Below are positions 25,360 through 33,698 of a stretch of DNA of 48,992 nt, piece after piece (position 1 is the stretch's first letter; each line of letters opens with the position of its first letter). The stretch is taken from assembly GCA_002684495.1 (NCBI GenBank), contig NYVG01000002.1, forward strand, positions 273,157 to 322,148, given 5' to 3'. A program made the translations under genes and the position numbers. Source of the stretch: Gammaproteobacteria bacterium (lineage in GTDB: Bacteria; Pseudomonadota; Gammaproteobacteria; Pseudomonadales; Azotimanducaceae). Below the pieces are notes generated by a model. That model was given only the letters and a program-made list of their open reading frames with translations, ran no database searches and was not told where the DNA came from.

Positions 25360-26478
25360 CTAGACATCTGCGTCTAAAGATTGCATGACCGCTTCAGTAT
25401 CCGCACCCAATTTTGGTACCCAAGGTGAAAAACGCTCGGAAACTGGCAACCCTGGTACACGAGGTAGTTCAATGGCTTGGTCTTGCACCCGTACCGACTC
25501 GGTATGAAAGTCGCCATGATTGAGCAAAGCCGACACCGGGTTGAGCGGTGCAAAAGCCACATCAGCAGCAGTTAAACGCTGGCTGATCACTGCATAAGTC
25601 AGTTCAGCAAACGTCTGCTGCAGAGCACCATCAACAAACTCACGGTTGGCCACTCGAGTTTCGTTGCCTTGACAGCGTGGGTCTTCAAGCATTGCTCCAC
25701 TATCTAAACCCACCCGACAGAGCTGCTGCCATTCACGCTCGTTTTGCACCGACAAGACGAACCGTTGTTCGTCCGCACTGACAAAGACACCGTAAGGGCA
25801 AATACCAGGATGCGCTAATCCCACACGCGTTGGGGCGCCGCCACCATAACGCTGCAGAAGATAGGGCACCGCGAGCATTTCAGCCACGGCATCGAACAGC
25901 GACACCACAATAGCTGCACCCGCGCCATTGTTGCCCCGTTGGATTAATGCCCCCAAAACTGCCTCGTAGGCAAACATACCCGTTGCAATATCAACTATGG
26001 AAACGCCCACCCGGCCAGGCGCATGAGGACTGCCGGTGATGTCCGCTAAACCCGATTCGGCCTGCATAAGTAGATCATAGGCTTTGCGTTCGTGCCCTGG
26101 CCCGTCGGGGCTAAAGCCTGAAATGGAAACCGAGATAAAATCCGGGCGCTGCTCGTGCACCTCTGCCAAGTCGATCCCCAGCTTTACCAGCGCCCCGGGT
26201 TTGAGGTTCTGCACTAATACATCTGCACTCTGGATCAGTTTTTTCAATGCAGCTAAGTCGCGGTCGCTACGTAGATCCAACACCACAGATTTTTTACCCG
26301 CATTGAGCCAGACAAAATATGTGCTCTCACCAACCACCGCAGAGTCATAAAAGCGCGCGAAGTCGCCTTCTGGACGCTCGATCTTAATAATTTCGGCACC
26401 GGCCTGAGCCAAGCGACGTGTGCACAATGGTGCTGCTACCGCCTGCTCTAAGGCGACCACCCTTAGCTGTTCCAACAT
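25360..26478 (-). CDS. CaiB/BaiF-family CoA-transferase
   Basis: Class III CoA-transferases move CoA between acyl groups through an aspartyl-CoA thioester. The 372-residue product shows GAEIIKIERPEGDF, the catalytic Asp135 in KAYDLLMQAESG and the downstream SIVDIATGMFAYEA. The ATG at 26478 has GGGGAG seven bases upstream and is preferred over a TTG five codons earlier that would contain that site. The gene lies 63 bp ahead of the HIT gene on the same strand and likely opens the acyl-CoA operon, supplying activated substrate. Confidence 0.9.
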   Translation of the reverse strand: MLEQLRVVALEQAVAAPLCTRRLAQAGAEIIKIERPEGDFARFYDSAVVGESTYFVWLNAGKKSVVLDLRSDRDLAALKKLIQSADVLVQNLKPGALVKLGIDLAEVHEQRPDFISVSISGFSPDGPGHERKAYDLLMQAESGLADITGSPHAPGRVGVSIVDIATGMFAYEAVLGALIQRGNNGAGAAIVVSLFDAVAEMLAVPYLLQRYGGGAPTRVGLAHPGICPYGVFVSADEQRFVLSVQNEREWQQLCRVGLDSGAMLEDPRCQGNETRVANREFVDGALQQTFAELTYAVISQRLTAADVAFAPLNPVSALLNHGDFHTESVRVQDQAIELPRVPGLPVSERFSPWVPKLGADTEAVMQSLDADV

Positions 26479-26504
26479 TGCCCTGCTCCCCAAGTTCTGC
26501 GGAC

Positions 26505-26532
26505 AAAAAAAGAGGGCCTAACGCCCTCTTTT
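26505..26532 (-). terminator. Rho-independent terminator after the aldehyde dehydrogenase gene
   Basis: Ten-base arms AAAAGAGGGC (26508-26517) and GCCCTCTTTT (26523-26532) pair perfectly around a 5-base loop. In the minus direction the stem runs into seven T residues (complement of 26505-26511), a classical intrinsic terminator 26 bp past the stop codon. Confidence 0.9.
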
Positions 26533-26558
26533 CCACAAACGTGTTGTGTACCCCGCTT

Positions 26559-27992
26559 TTAGGAGCGCGGCGTGTAACCCAGAATCGCCTTAGTCTCGAG
26601 AAATTCCTCAAAACCAAAACGACCCCATTCACGACCATTACCCGACTGCTTGTAGCCGCCAAAGGGAGCTTGCTGGTCACCAGGTGCGCCATTCAAATGG
26701 ACATTACCGGTGCGGATCTGACGCGCAATATCGCGCGCGCGCTCTGGATTTTCCGAGGAGATATATCCACTTAGACCATACACAGTATCGTTGGCAATGC
26801 GCACAGCATCTTCGTCGTCCTGATAGCCGATCATGGCCAACACTGGACCAAAGATTTCCTCTTGAGCGATGGTCATATCATTGGTGACGTGAGAGAACAC
26901 CGTGGGTTTAATGTAATACCCAGCGTTCAAGCCCTCTGGTCGACCAGTACCGCCGGTTTCCAACTTCGCACCCTCATCAATGCCCTTCTGGATCAGATCT
27001 TGAATCTTGTTGTACTGGACCTCGGAGACTACCGGGCCAATTGTTGTATCTTGCGCATTTGGGTCACCGACTTTGACCTGCTCTGCAGCCGCTTTAGCAA
27101 CCGCTGCGGCCTCGTCCATACGCGCCATGGGCACCAACATACGCGTAGGCGCATTACAGCTCTGACCGGAATTGGTAACCAATCCAAATACATCCCGTGC
27201 TATCGCCTTTTGGAAATCTGCATCGTCCAAAATGATGTTCGCAGACTTACCGCCCAATTCTTGCGCCACTCGCTTCACTGTAGGTGCTGCGGCCTTGGCC
27301 ACTTCGACACCCGCGCGGGTGGACCCAGTGAAGGACATCATGTCAACGTCAGGGTGCGCCGATAATGCGGCACCCACAGTAGGTCCGTCACCGTTCACAA
27401 GGTTAAAGACACCAGCAGGCAAGCCCGCTTCATCGAGAATTTCAGCAAACAAGATCGCGTTAAAGGGCGCAATTTCTGACGGCTTGAGCACCATGGTGCA
27501 GCCTGCAGCCAGCGCTGGCGCCACCTTGCAGGCGATTTGATTAATTGGCCAGTTCCAAGGGGTGATAAACCCACAGACGCCAGCAGGTTCGCGGATAATC
27601 CGCGACGTACCGAGATCTTCTTCAAATTCGAATTCTTTTAATACCCCAAGTGTGGTCATCAAATGCCCGAGTCCCGCAGGCGCCTGAGCTTTATTTGCCA
27701 AATTTACCGGCGCACCCATTTCTTCGCTGATGGCTGCAGCAACATCACCCATGCGCTCGCTGTATTTAGCGATGACCGCTTCCAGAATACTTATGCGTTC
27801 CTCACGAGTAGTTTGGGAGAATGTTGCGAACGCTGCCTTGGCCGCCGCTACTGCTTTGTCTACATCTGCAGCACCCCCCATGGCCACCTGACCAATGGAC
27901 TGTTCAGTTGCTGGGTTGATGACGTCGATAGTGTCGCTGGTAGATGGGGCGACCCATTCGCCATTAATGTAAAAGTTGGTTCGATTACTCAC
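26559..27992 (-). CDS. NAD(P)-dependent aldehyde dehydrogenase
   Basis: A 477-residue aldehyde dehydrogenase with catalytic Cys279 in NSGQSCNAPTR, general base Glu245 in QELGGKS, TPWNWP and FTGSTRAG. It oxidises an unknown aldehyde to the acid. The start is GTG at 27992 with AGAGGA six bases upstream. The leader directly before the ribosome site is an array of 7-bp repeats. A strong terminator separates it from the CoA-transferase gene, so it is its own unit. It may take the aldehyde released by the retro-aldolase-like protein in the next operon. Confidence 0.93.
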   Translation of the reverse strand: MSNRTNFYINGEWVAPSTSDTIDVINPATEQSIGQVAMGGAADVDKAVAAAKAAFATFSQTTREERISILEAVIAKYSERMGDVAAAISEEMGAPVNLANKAQAPAGLGHLMTTLGVLKEFEFEEDLGTSRIIREPAGVCGFITPWNWPINQIACKVAPALAAGCTMVLKPSEIAPFNAILFAEILDEAGLPAGVFNLVNGDGPTVGAALSAHPDVDMMSFTGSTRAGVEVAKAAAPTVKRVAQELGGKSANIILDDADFQKAIARDVFGLVTNSGQSCNAPTRMLVPMARMDEAAAVAKAAAEQVKVGDPNAQDTTIGPVVSEVQYNKIQDLIQKGIDEGAKLETGGTGRPEGLNAGYYIKPTVFSHVTNDMTIAQEEIFGPVLAMIGYQDDEDAVRIANDTVYGLSGYISSENPERARDIARQIRTGNVHLNGAPGDQQAPFGGYKQSGNGREWGRFGFEEFLETKAILGYTPRS

Positions 27993-28006
27993 TATGGTTC
28001 CTCTTT

Positions 28007-28055
28007 ATTTTTGCTTTTTGCTTTTTGCTTTCGGCTTTGTGCTTTCGGCTTTGTG
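28007..28055. repeat. Heptanucleotide tandem repeat in the aldehyde dehydrogenase leader
   Basis: Seven consecutive 7-bp units occupy 49 bp: ATTTTTG, CTTTTTG twice, then CTTTCGG and CTTTGTG alternating twice. On the transcribed strand this is a run of AAAG-containing units ending about 3 bp before the Shine-Dalgarno sequence. The surrounding 285-bp gap has no supported gene. Confidence 0.85.
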
Positions 28056-28099
28056 CTTGTAGCCTCGAGCACTTTGCTTGCTACGGTCAGCTATCTTTG

Positions 28100-28118
28100 A
28101 TTAACGCCTATTAACGCC
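28100..28118. repeat. Two 9-bp direct repeats, 10 bp apart
   Basis: ATTAACGCC occurs at 28100-28108 and 28110-28118, one helical turn apart, upstream of the heptanucleotide array. It may be a tandem operator for the aldehyde dehydrogenase gene or chance. No -35/-10 pair was convincing nearby. Confidence 0.4.
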
Positions 28119-28277
28119 CCAAACGTACATAGCGTTTTTCAAACTCCGATAGCTTACCTTGCCATCAGCAGATCTGGAACCGGCAGAGTACGAGGTTCAA
28201 TACCAAGATGCCGAGCAAAAAAATGTCTAAGTTAGCTTGCAGATTCGATTACTGAGGATCTGAGCGCAAAAACTTAG

Positions 28278-29465
28278 TTAGAGATATTCAGCACAGCAGT
28301 ATGCGGATGACCAAGCCCACTGGAAGTTAAATCCACCCAGCCAACCGGTCACATCCAATGCCTCGCCGATGATATATAACCCTGGCGCCTGCTTAACCTC
28401 GAAGGTTTTGGACGACACTGCATCCGTGGCGACACCACCAAGCGTCACCTCAGCAGTACGGTAGCCTTCTGTGCCTCCTGGTTTAACCACCCATTGATGC
28501 AGTTTGTTGGCCAATTCGCGCAGATCGCGATGTGCCACCTCACTGATACGGCAGTCCTCAAACCAAGCGCCGATTAACTGCTGCACCAACCGTTTTGGCA
28601 AGCGTCGCTGCAAAAGACTGCTGAGCAAAATTCTTGGCGAGGACTCCTGAGCGGACACAAACCACTCAAAGACATCCAGCCCGGGCAGTAAATTAATTGC
28701 TATCGCCTCTCCCGGTTTCCAATAGGAAGAGATCTGCAGAATTCCAGGACCGCTTAAGCCCCGATGAGTAAAGAGAATGTCTTCCGCAAAGCTGCTATCA
28801 CCACAACTCACAAGCGCCGGCAAAGACACCCCACTGAGTTGAGCAAAGCGTTCCCGGTCCGCGTTATTCCATGTAAACGGGACTAGGGCCGGCGAAGTTT
28901 CTACCACTTCTAAACCAAATTGCCGTGCGGTACGAAACGCCAAATCACTGGATATCTTCGGCATCGACAAACCGCCAGAGGCCACCACCACTTTATCTGC
29001 ATGATAATGTTGCTCACCGGAGGCAACTGCAAATCCACCCGTTGCCGCAGCGTCAATGCTACGCACCTGTGTGCGCGTCTTAATTTCTACGCCTGCAGCC
29101 TGAGCTTGCTGCAGTAGCATGTGCAAAAGGTCCTTAGCGCTGTGACTGCAAAACTGCTGACCTAACTTTTTTTCGTGGTAAGCAATCTTGTTATCTTCAA
29201 TCAGTGCAATGAAGTCCCATGGCGTATACCGACTCAAGGCAGAAATACAAAAATGTTCGTTAGCAGAGAGAAAATGCGCCCTAGCATCGGTCCAAATATT
29301 GGTGAAATTACAGCGGCCACCGCCTGAGACAAGAATTTTCAAACCGCATTTGGGGCCCTGCTCTAGAACCAGAACCCGCCGACCCTTACGCCCGGCGTAT
29401 ATCGCGCACAGCAAACCACTGGCACCCCCGCCAACAATAACGATGTCCCAACGTGGGTTACTCAC
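28278..29465 (-). CDS. BaiN/RdsA-family NAD(P)/FAD-dependent oxidoreductase (HI0933-like)
   Basis: A 395-residue flavoprotein with an N-terminal FAD motif IVIVGGGASGLLCAIYAGRKG, LVSGGGRCNFTN typical of the HI0933/YhiN family, and a C-terminal GEALDVTGWLGGFNFQWAWSS closing the flavin site. Family members are of unknown or diverse reductase function; BaiN acts on bile acids. The start is set at GTG 29465, which overlaps the stop of the PHP gene (GTGA); the frame opens eight codons earlier at a TTG lacking support. No membrane segment. Confidence 0.88.
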   Translation of the reverse strand: MSNPRWDIVIVGGGASGLLCAIYAGRKGRRVLVLEQGPKCGLKILVSGGGRCNFTNIWTDARAHFLSANEHFCISALSRYTPWDFIALIEDNKIAYHEKKLGQQFCSHSAKDLLHMLLQQAQAAGVEIKTRTQVRSIDAAATGGFAVASGEQHYHADKVVVASGGLSMPKISSDLAFRTARQFGLEVVETSPALVPFTWNNADRERFAQLSGVSLPALVSCGDSSFAEDILFTHRGLSGPGILQISSYWKPGEAIAINLLPGLDVFEWFVSAQESSPRILLSSLLQRRLPKRLVQQLIGAWFEDCRISEVAHRDLRELANKLHQWVVKPGGTEGYRTAEVTLGGVATDAVSSKTFEVKQAPGLYIIGEALDVTGWLGGFNFQWAWSSAYCCAEYL

Positions 29466-30280
29466 CAACCTGACCACACCGGATGGCAATCATCTGGCAA
29501 TGGTGCCACTTGCCCCAAGGCAGCCCAAGGCTGACCGGGCTGATGAAAGTCCGAGCCAACAGAGGCCTGCAATCCAAACTGACGCGCTAACGAAGCCATT
29601 CTGCGGGTCTGCTCTGGCTGCTGTGCTCCACTGATAACTTCTATAGCGCTGCCACCAGCATCTCTAAATACCGTCAACAAAGAGCGTAATTTGGTGAACG
29701 TCATTTTGTATTTAAGCGGATGGGCCAGCACGGCCACCCCTCCAGCAGCAGCAATCCAGCCGCACACTTGCTCTATAGCCGCCCATTCAGCCCGCACATA
29801 GGCCGGTTTCCCTGCTGCCAAATAGCGTTTGAACGCTTGCTGAAAATTTGCAACCGCGCCTATCTCGACCAGGTAACGCGCAAAGTGCGGACGACCAAGG
29901 CTGGCGCCTTGCGCAAGCTTCAATGCACCCGCATGCGCATCTGCAAACCCGTGCCGCGATAACTGTGCCGCTATGCGCTCAGCCCGTTGACTACGCGCTC
30001 GCTGCTGCACCGCCAACCCGTCTAACAATTCGGCAACCTGCAAATCAAGATTCAACCCAACAATATGTATTTCCCGACCCTGCCATTGGCTAGAAAACTC
30101 GCACCCAGTGATCAGCTTGATCGGCTGCCTTCGAGCGTTCAGCTCGGCATAGGCCGCTACCGTGTCATGATCGGTAATAGCGATCTGCTCACAGCCACGC
30201 GTAACCGCAAGATCCATAAGATCCTGGGGCACAAGTTGCCCGTCTGAACATTGGCTGTGCATATGAAAATCAACAATCAA
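29462..30280 (-). CDS. PHP-domain nuclease/phosphatase, RNase AM-like
   Basis: A 272-residue PHP protein with DFHMHSQCSDG, ITDHDTV, TGCEFSS, the long insert with ASLGRPHFARYLVE, VLAHPLKYK and VGSDFHQPGQPW. This set matches the RNase AM (YciV) branch, which degrades short RNA 5' ends and 3',5'-nucleoside bisphosphates. The start is uncertain: TTG at 30280 places the first metal motif at the N-terminus as in relatives, while TTG at 30298 adds six residues. No ATG is available before the motif. It is coupled to the BaiN-like gene by a 4-bp overlap. Confidence 0.87.
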   Translation of the reverse strand: MIVDFHMHSQCSDGQLVPQDLMDLAVTRGCEQIAITDHDTVAAYAELNARRQPIKLITGCEFSSQWQGREIHIVGLNLDLQVAELLDGLAVQQRARSQRAERIAAQLSRHGFADAHAGALKLAQGASLGRPHFARYLVEIGAVANFQQAFKRYLAAGKPAYVRAEWAAIEQVCGWIAAAGGVAVLAHPLKYKMTFTKLRSLLTVFRDAGGSAIEVISGAQQPEQTRRMASLARQFGLQASVGSDFHQPGQPWAALGQVAPLPDDCHPVWSGW

Positions 30281-30454
30281 GATAGATTCCAAGCCCAAAT
30301 GATAAGACCTACCCGGTCATAGGCGCCGTGGTCACACGGTACTGAAATTTTACGCGCCTGCCCATAACCCGTGCACTATGTCTGCTACATGGCACTAGGT
30401 TTCGATGAACCTTTACGGCAGAATGCAGCTCAATTTTATCAGGAGGTACGCTAC

Positions 30455-32563
30455 ATGAAAGGCACCGTGCATTATGAAACGCGCGACAACATCGCACTAA
30501 TGACCATAGACAATCCACCAGTAAACCCGCTTTCCTCGGGTGTTCGTCAGGGGTTGAGCGATGGCGTTAACGCTGCCTTAGCCGACGATAGCATAAAGGC
30601 TATCGTGCTTACCGGCGCAGGCCGCGCATTCATCGCCGGCGCCGATATTTCTGAATTTGGCGGTAAAGCAGCAGGCCCAAGTTTGCACGACTGCTTAAAT
30701 ACTATGGATGCCAGCAGCAAACCCATCATCGCTGCGATTAACGGTACAGCCTTCGGCGGCGGACTCGAAGTTGCTCTGTGCTGCCACTATCGAGTCATTG
30801 CACCGAGCGCACCGGTTGGATTACCCGAAGTAAAACTCGGCCTGCTGCCAGGAGCCGGTGGTACCCAACGCTTACCGCGCTTAATTGGTGCTGCCAAAGC
30901 GCTGGATTTCATGATCACTGGTGACCCTATTCCAGGACCAAAAGCCAAGGCTCTGGGGATTGTCGACGAGGTTGCCGATGGCGATGTTGTAGACAGCGCT
31001 ATTGCCTACGCACAGCAAATTATTGCCAATGGCAGTCCTATAAGACGCATTCGCGATGAGGAAGAGATCGTCGCCGCAGATCGGGGCAACGCAGAAATTT
31101 TTGACAACGCACGTAAAACCGCCGCACGGAAAATGCGCAAACGTTTCGCTCCGGAAATGATCGTGCAATGTGTCGAAGCGGCTGTAAATTTAGGCGACTT
31201 TGATGCCGGCATTAAGGTCGAGCAAGAAAGTTTTGCCAAGTGTTTGAAACACCCTCAACGCGAATCGCTTATCCATATGTTCTTTGCGGAACGAGAAGTG
31301 GCAAAAATCCCAGATGTGCCTAAGGAAACCGCCACTCAAGACATCGCAAGCGCAGCAGTAATCGGCTGCGGCACCATGGGCGGTGGTATCGCCATGTGTT
31401 TCTTGAACGTGGGCATTCCGGTTACATCTCTGGAGATGAATCAGGAAGCATTAGATCGCGGCATCGGCGTGATCAAGCGCAATTACGACATTCAAGTGCA
31501 ACGCGGACGCATGACCGCTGAGCAAGTAGATCAACGTATGGCACTGCTGACCGGCAGTACAGACTATGCAGATTTAGGCCAGGCCGACGTGATCGTTGAA
31601 GCTATTTACGAGAACATCGACGTGAAGGTTGAAGTCTTTCAAAAGATGGACGCCGTGGCAAAACCAGGAGCTATTCTGGCCAGCAATACGTCCGGACTCG
31701 ACGTCGACAAGATGGCAGCGGCGACCAAACGCCCGGAATCAGTCATCGGTCTGCACTTCTTTAGCCCAGCAAACGTGATGCGGCTGCTGGAAATCGTACG
31801 CGGTGCCGATACCAGCAAAGAGGCCATTGCGACCTCGATGAAGCTTGGTCGTACCCTTAACAAGATTGCCGTATTGTCCGGTAATGCCCCTGGCTTTATC
31901 GGTAACCGCATGCTCGGCGGCTATACCCGTCAGGCTGGCGAGATTATTTTGCAAGGTGCAACCCCCTATCAGGTGGACAATGCCCTGTTGCAATTCGGTA
32001 TGCCCATGGGGCCGTTCCAGATGAACGACCTGGTCGGTCTGGACCTCGGTTGGCGCGCCCGCAAACTCAGCGGTATGAAGCCAGAGGATGTGCCGATTAC
32101 CGCACGTGTAGCCGACAAGCTCTGCGAAATGGATCGCTTTGGGCAAAAAACAAGTCGCGGTTATTACATCTACCCGGAAGGCAGCCGCGCCGGACAACCT
32201 GACCCGGAAGTAGTATCCATTGTCGAGGAAACTTCCGCCGAACTGGGCATTACACGAACCGAAATTGACGACGATGAGGTTCTTAAGCGTTGTCTGTATC
32301 CACTGATCAACGAAGGTGCACGTATCTTGGAAGACGGCATCGCTATTCGACCATGTGATATCGATATTGTGTACATCAACGGCTACGGTTTTCCGGAAGT
32401 TACTGGTGGCCCGATGTTCTGGGCAGATCAGCAAGGCTTGGACAATATTCTGGCTGACATCAAACGCTTCGGTGAAGCTTATGGTGGCCCTAACTGGGAA
32501 CCCGCACCACTATTGGAACGTCTGGTAGCAGAGGGTAAGACCTTTGCGAGCTTGCAAGGCTAA
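30455..32563 (+). CDS. Bifunctional enoyl-CoA hydratase/3-hydroxyacyl-CoA dehydrogenase
   Basis: A beta-oxidation multienzyme of 702 residues. The N-terminal crotonase domain has the oxyanion motif AINGTAFGGGLEVALCC and PEVKLGLLPGAGGTQRLPRL with both acid residues. The dehydrogenase half begins at VIGCGTMGGGIAMCFLNVGIPV and contains GLHFFSPANVM with the catalytic histidine. It hydrates trans-2-enoyl-CoA and oxidises the L-3-hydroxyacyl-CoA. The start at 30455 is supported by AGGAGG eight bases upstream; the frame opens 28 codons earlier without a site. No thiolase is directly linked; one lies at 36315. A long hairpin follows the stop. Confidence 0.93.
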   Translation: MKGTVHYETRDNIALMTIDNPPVNPLSSGVRQGLSDGVNAALADDSIKAIVLTGAGRAFIAGADISEFGGKAAGPSLHDCLNTMDASSKPIIAAINGTAFGGGLEVALCCHYRVIAPSAPVGLPEVKLGLLPGAGGTQRLPRLIGAAKALDFMITGDPIPGPKAKALGIVDEVADGDVVDSAIAYAQQIIANGSPIRRIRDEEEIVAADRGNAEIFDNARKTAARKMRKRFAPEMIVQCVEAAVNLGDFDAGIKVEQESFAKCLKHPQRESLIHMFFAEREVAKIPDVPKETATQDIASAAVIGCGTMGGGIAMCFLNVGIPVTSLEMNQEALDRGIGVIKRNYDIQVQRGRMTAEQVDQRMALLTGSTDYADLGQADVIVEAIYENIDVKVEVFQKMDAVAKPGAILASNTSGLDVDKMAAATKRPESVIGLHFFSPANVMRLLEIVRGADTSKEAIATSMKLGRTLNKIAVLSGNAPGFIGNRMLGGYTRQAGEIILQGATPYQVDNALLQFGMPMGPFQMNDLVGLDLGWRARKLSGMKPEDVPITARVADKLCEMDRFGQKTSRGYYIYPEGSRAGQPDPEVVSIVEETSAELGITRTEIDDDEVLKRCLYPLINEGARILEDGIAIRPCDIDIVYINGYGFPEVTGGPMFWADQQGLDNILADIKRFGEAYGGPNWEPAPLLERLVAEGKTFASLQG

Positions 32564-32570
32564 GCGCGAA

Positions 32571-32602
32571 GCATCTCAGGTGGCCAACGCCACCTGAGAT
32601 GC
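32571..32602 (+). terminator. Long perfect hairpin after the beta-oxidation gene
   Basis: Fourteen-base arms (32571-32584 and 32589-32602, GCATCTCAGGTGGC and its complement) enclose a CAAC tetraloop. It begins 8 bp past the stop and ends 15 bp before the next gene. No T-run follows, so it may attenuate, protect the 3' end or terminate with help. Confidence 0.65.
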
Positions 32603-32617
32603 AGGCTATTTAAGACA

Positions 32618-32986
32618 ATGCAGACCCTTGGCATTCATCATGTATCCATCAACGTTGACGACGTTGCGGAGTCAGAGCGCTTCTATTGTGAGGTGCTCGG
32701 CTTGGAAAAACTGCCGCGCCCTGATCTGGGTTTTGCTGGGGCATGGCTGCGAACAGGCCAGCAGGAAGTGCACTTGCTTGGTAAGTCCAGTGGCGCGCCG
32801 CTGCCAGAACAGCATTATGCATTTCTGATAAGCGATGCAGATGCACTATTGCTGCGACTCGCGGAGCACGATATCGAGCCCCGCAGCGTCGGCGAAATTC
32901 CTGGCGTATGCCGGCAAGTTTTTGTTCACGACCCCAGTGGCAACTTGGTGGAGTTCAATCAACGTCTAATAGCGGATGGCACCTAG
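32618..32986 (+). CDS. VOC-family (glyoxalase-fold) protein
   Basis: A 122-residue metal-dependent VOC protein with IHHVSINVDDVAESERFYCEVLGL, EVHLLG, and FVHDPSGNLVEFNQ. His and Glu ligands are at the usual places (IHHVS, VEFNQ). Members include glyoxalase I, epimerases, dioxygenases and resistance proteins; no specific role is visible. There is little ribosome-site signal ahead of the ATG. The 3' end is near or overlaps the HupE gene, depending on the HupE start. Confidence 0.85.
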   Translation: MQTLGIHHVSINVDDVAESERFYCEVLGLEKLPRPDLGFAGAWLRTGQQEVHLLGKSSGAPLPEQHYAFLISDADALLLRLAEHDIEPRSVGEIPGVCRQVFVHDPSGNLVEFNQRLIADGT

Positions 32987-33005
32987 CTTGCAGATCCTAA
33001 GACCC

Positions 33006-33680
33006 ATGCAGCTCCTGCTTTGGTCAACCCTAGGCCTGTTGATTACCTCTTTTGCGTTCGCTCACGGCGTAGCCGAAGGCGACGCCAACTTTCTGCAGAG
33101 CAAAGAGGGTCTGCAGTTCTGGCCGTACTTCTATCTAGGGGCCAAACATATGGTGACCGGCTACGATCACCTACTGTTTCTCGGTGGCGTCATATTTTTT
33201 GTTTCGCGACTGCGCGACGTTGGCATATACGTCTCTCTTTTCGCTATCGGCCATAGCCTCACCTTACTTGCCGGAGTTTGGTTAAATATCGCGGCGAATG
33301 CCTACCTAGTAGACGCTGTTATTGGCTTTTCCGTTGTCTATAAGGCCTTCGACAACCTGGGAGGCTGCAGTCGCTTAGGCTTAGTTATTAAGCCAGAACC
33401 CATGGTATTTGCATTCGGACTGATCCATGGCTTTGGCCTCGCAACTAAACTGCAAGAGTTAGCGCTCGACCCAAATGGATTAATGGGCAACCTGCTGGCA
33501 TTTAATATCGGCGTTGAAGTAGGCCAACTTCTCGCCTTACTTTTTATGCTGCTGGGCCTAGTCGTGTGGCGGCGCAGCAGCCGTTTTACACAGCAAGCAA
33601 CCCTTGCCAACATAGCTATTATGGTTGCAGGCTTTCTGCTGATAGGATACCAATTAAGCGGCTACTATTTAGCCCATTGA
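33006..33680 (+). CDS. HupE/UreJ-family membrane protein
   Basis: A membrane protein of about 224 residues with an N-terminal signal peptide (MQLLLWSTLGLLITSFAFA, cleaved before HG) and six hydrophobic segments. The family motif KHMVTGYDHLLFLGGVIFF, then GHSLTLLAG and GLIHGFGLA, carries the histidine/aspartate residues thought to bind nickel or cobalt. HupE/UreJ proteins are linked to metal uptake for hydrogenase or urease, neither of which is present here. The start at 33006 is preferred for the signal peptide; an ATG at 32976 would overlap the VOC gene. Confidence 0.85.
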   Translation: MQLLLWSTLGLLITSFAFAHGVAEGDANFLQSKEGLQFWPYFYLGAKHMVTGYDHLLFLGGVIFFVSRLRDVGIYVSLFAIGHSLTLLAGVWLNIAANAYLVDAVIGFSVVYKAFDNLGGCSRLGLVIKPEPMVFAFGLIHGFGLATKLQELALDPNGLMGNLLAFNIGVEVGQLLALLFMLLGLVVWRRSSRFTQQATLANIAIMVAGFLLIGYQLSGYYLAH

Positions 33681-33698
33681 TATTCTCAGGGCGCTTTT

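Noticed and set aside
27663-28100. 145-residue plus-strand frame running through the heptanucleotide repeat
   Set aside because: Half of it is antisense to the aldehyde dehydrogenase and the rest is translated repeat (FAF/CFRLCAFGF); no independent support.
31739-32434. 231-residue minus-strand frame inside the beta-oxidation gene
   Set aside because: Lies wholly within a gene with full family motifs on the plus strand and shows no recognisable motif; treated as an opposite-strand shadow.
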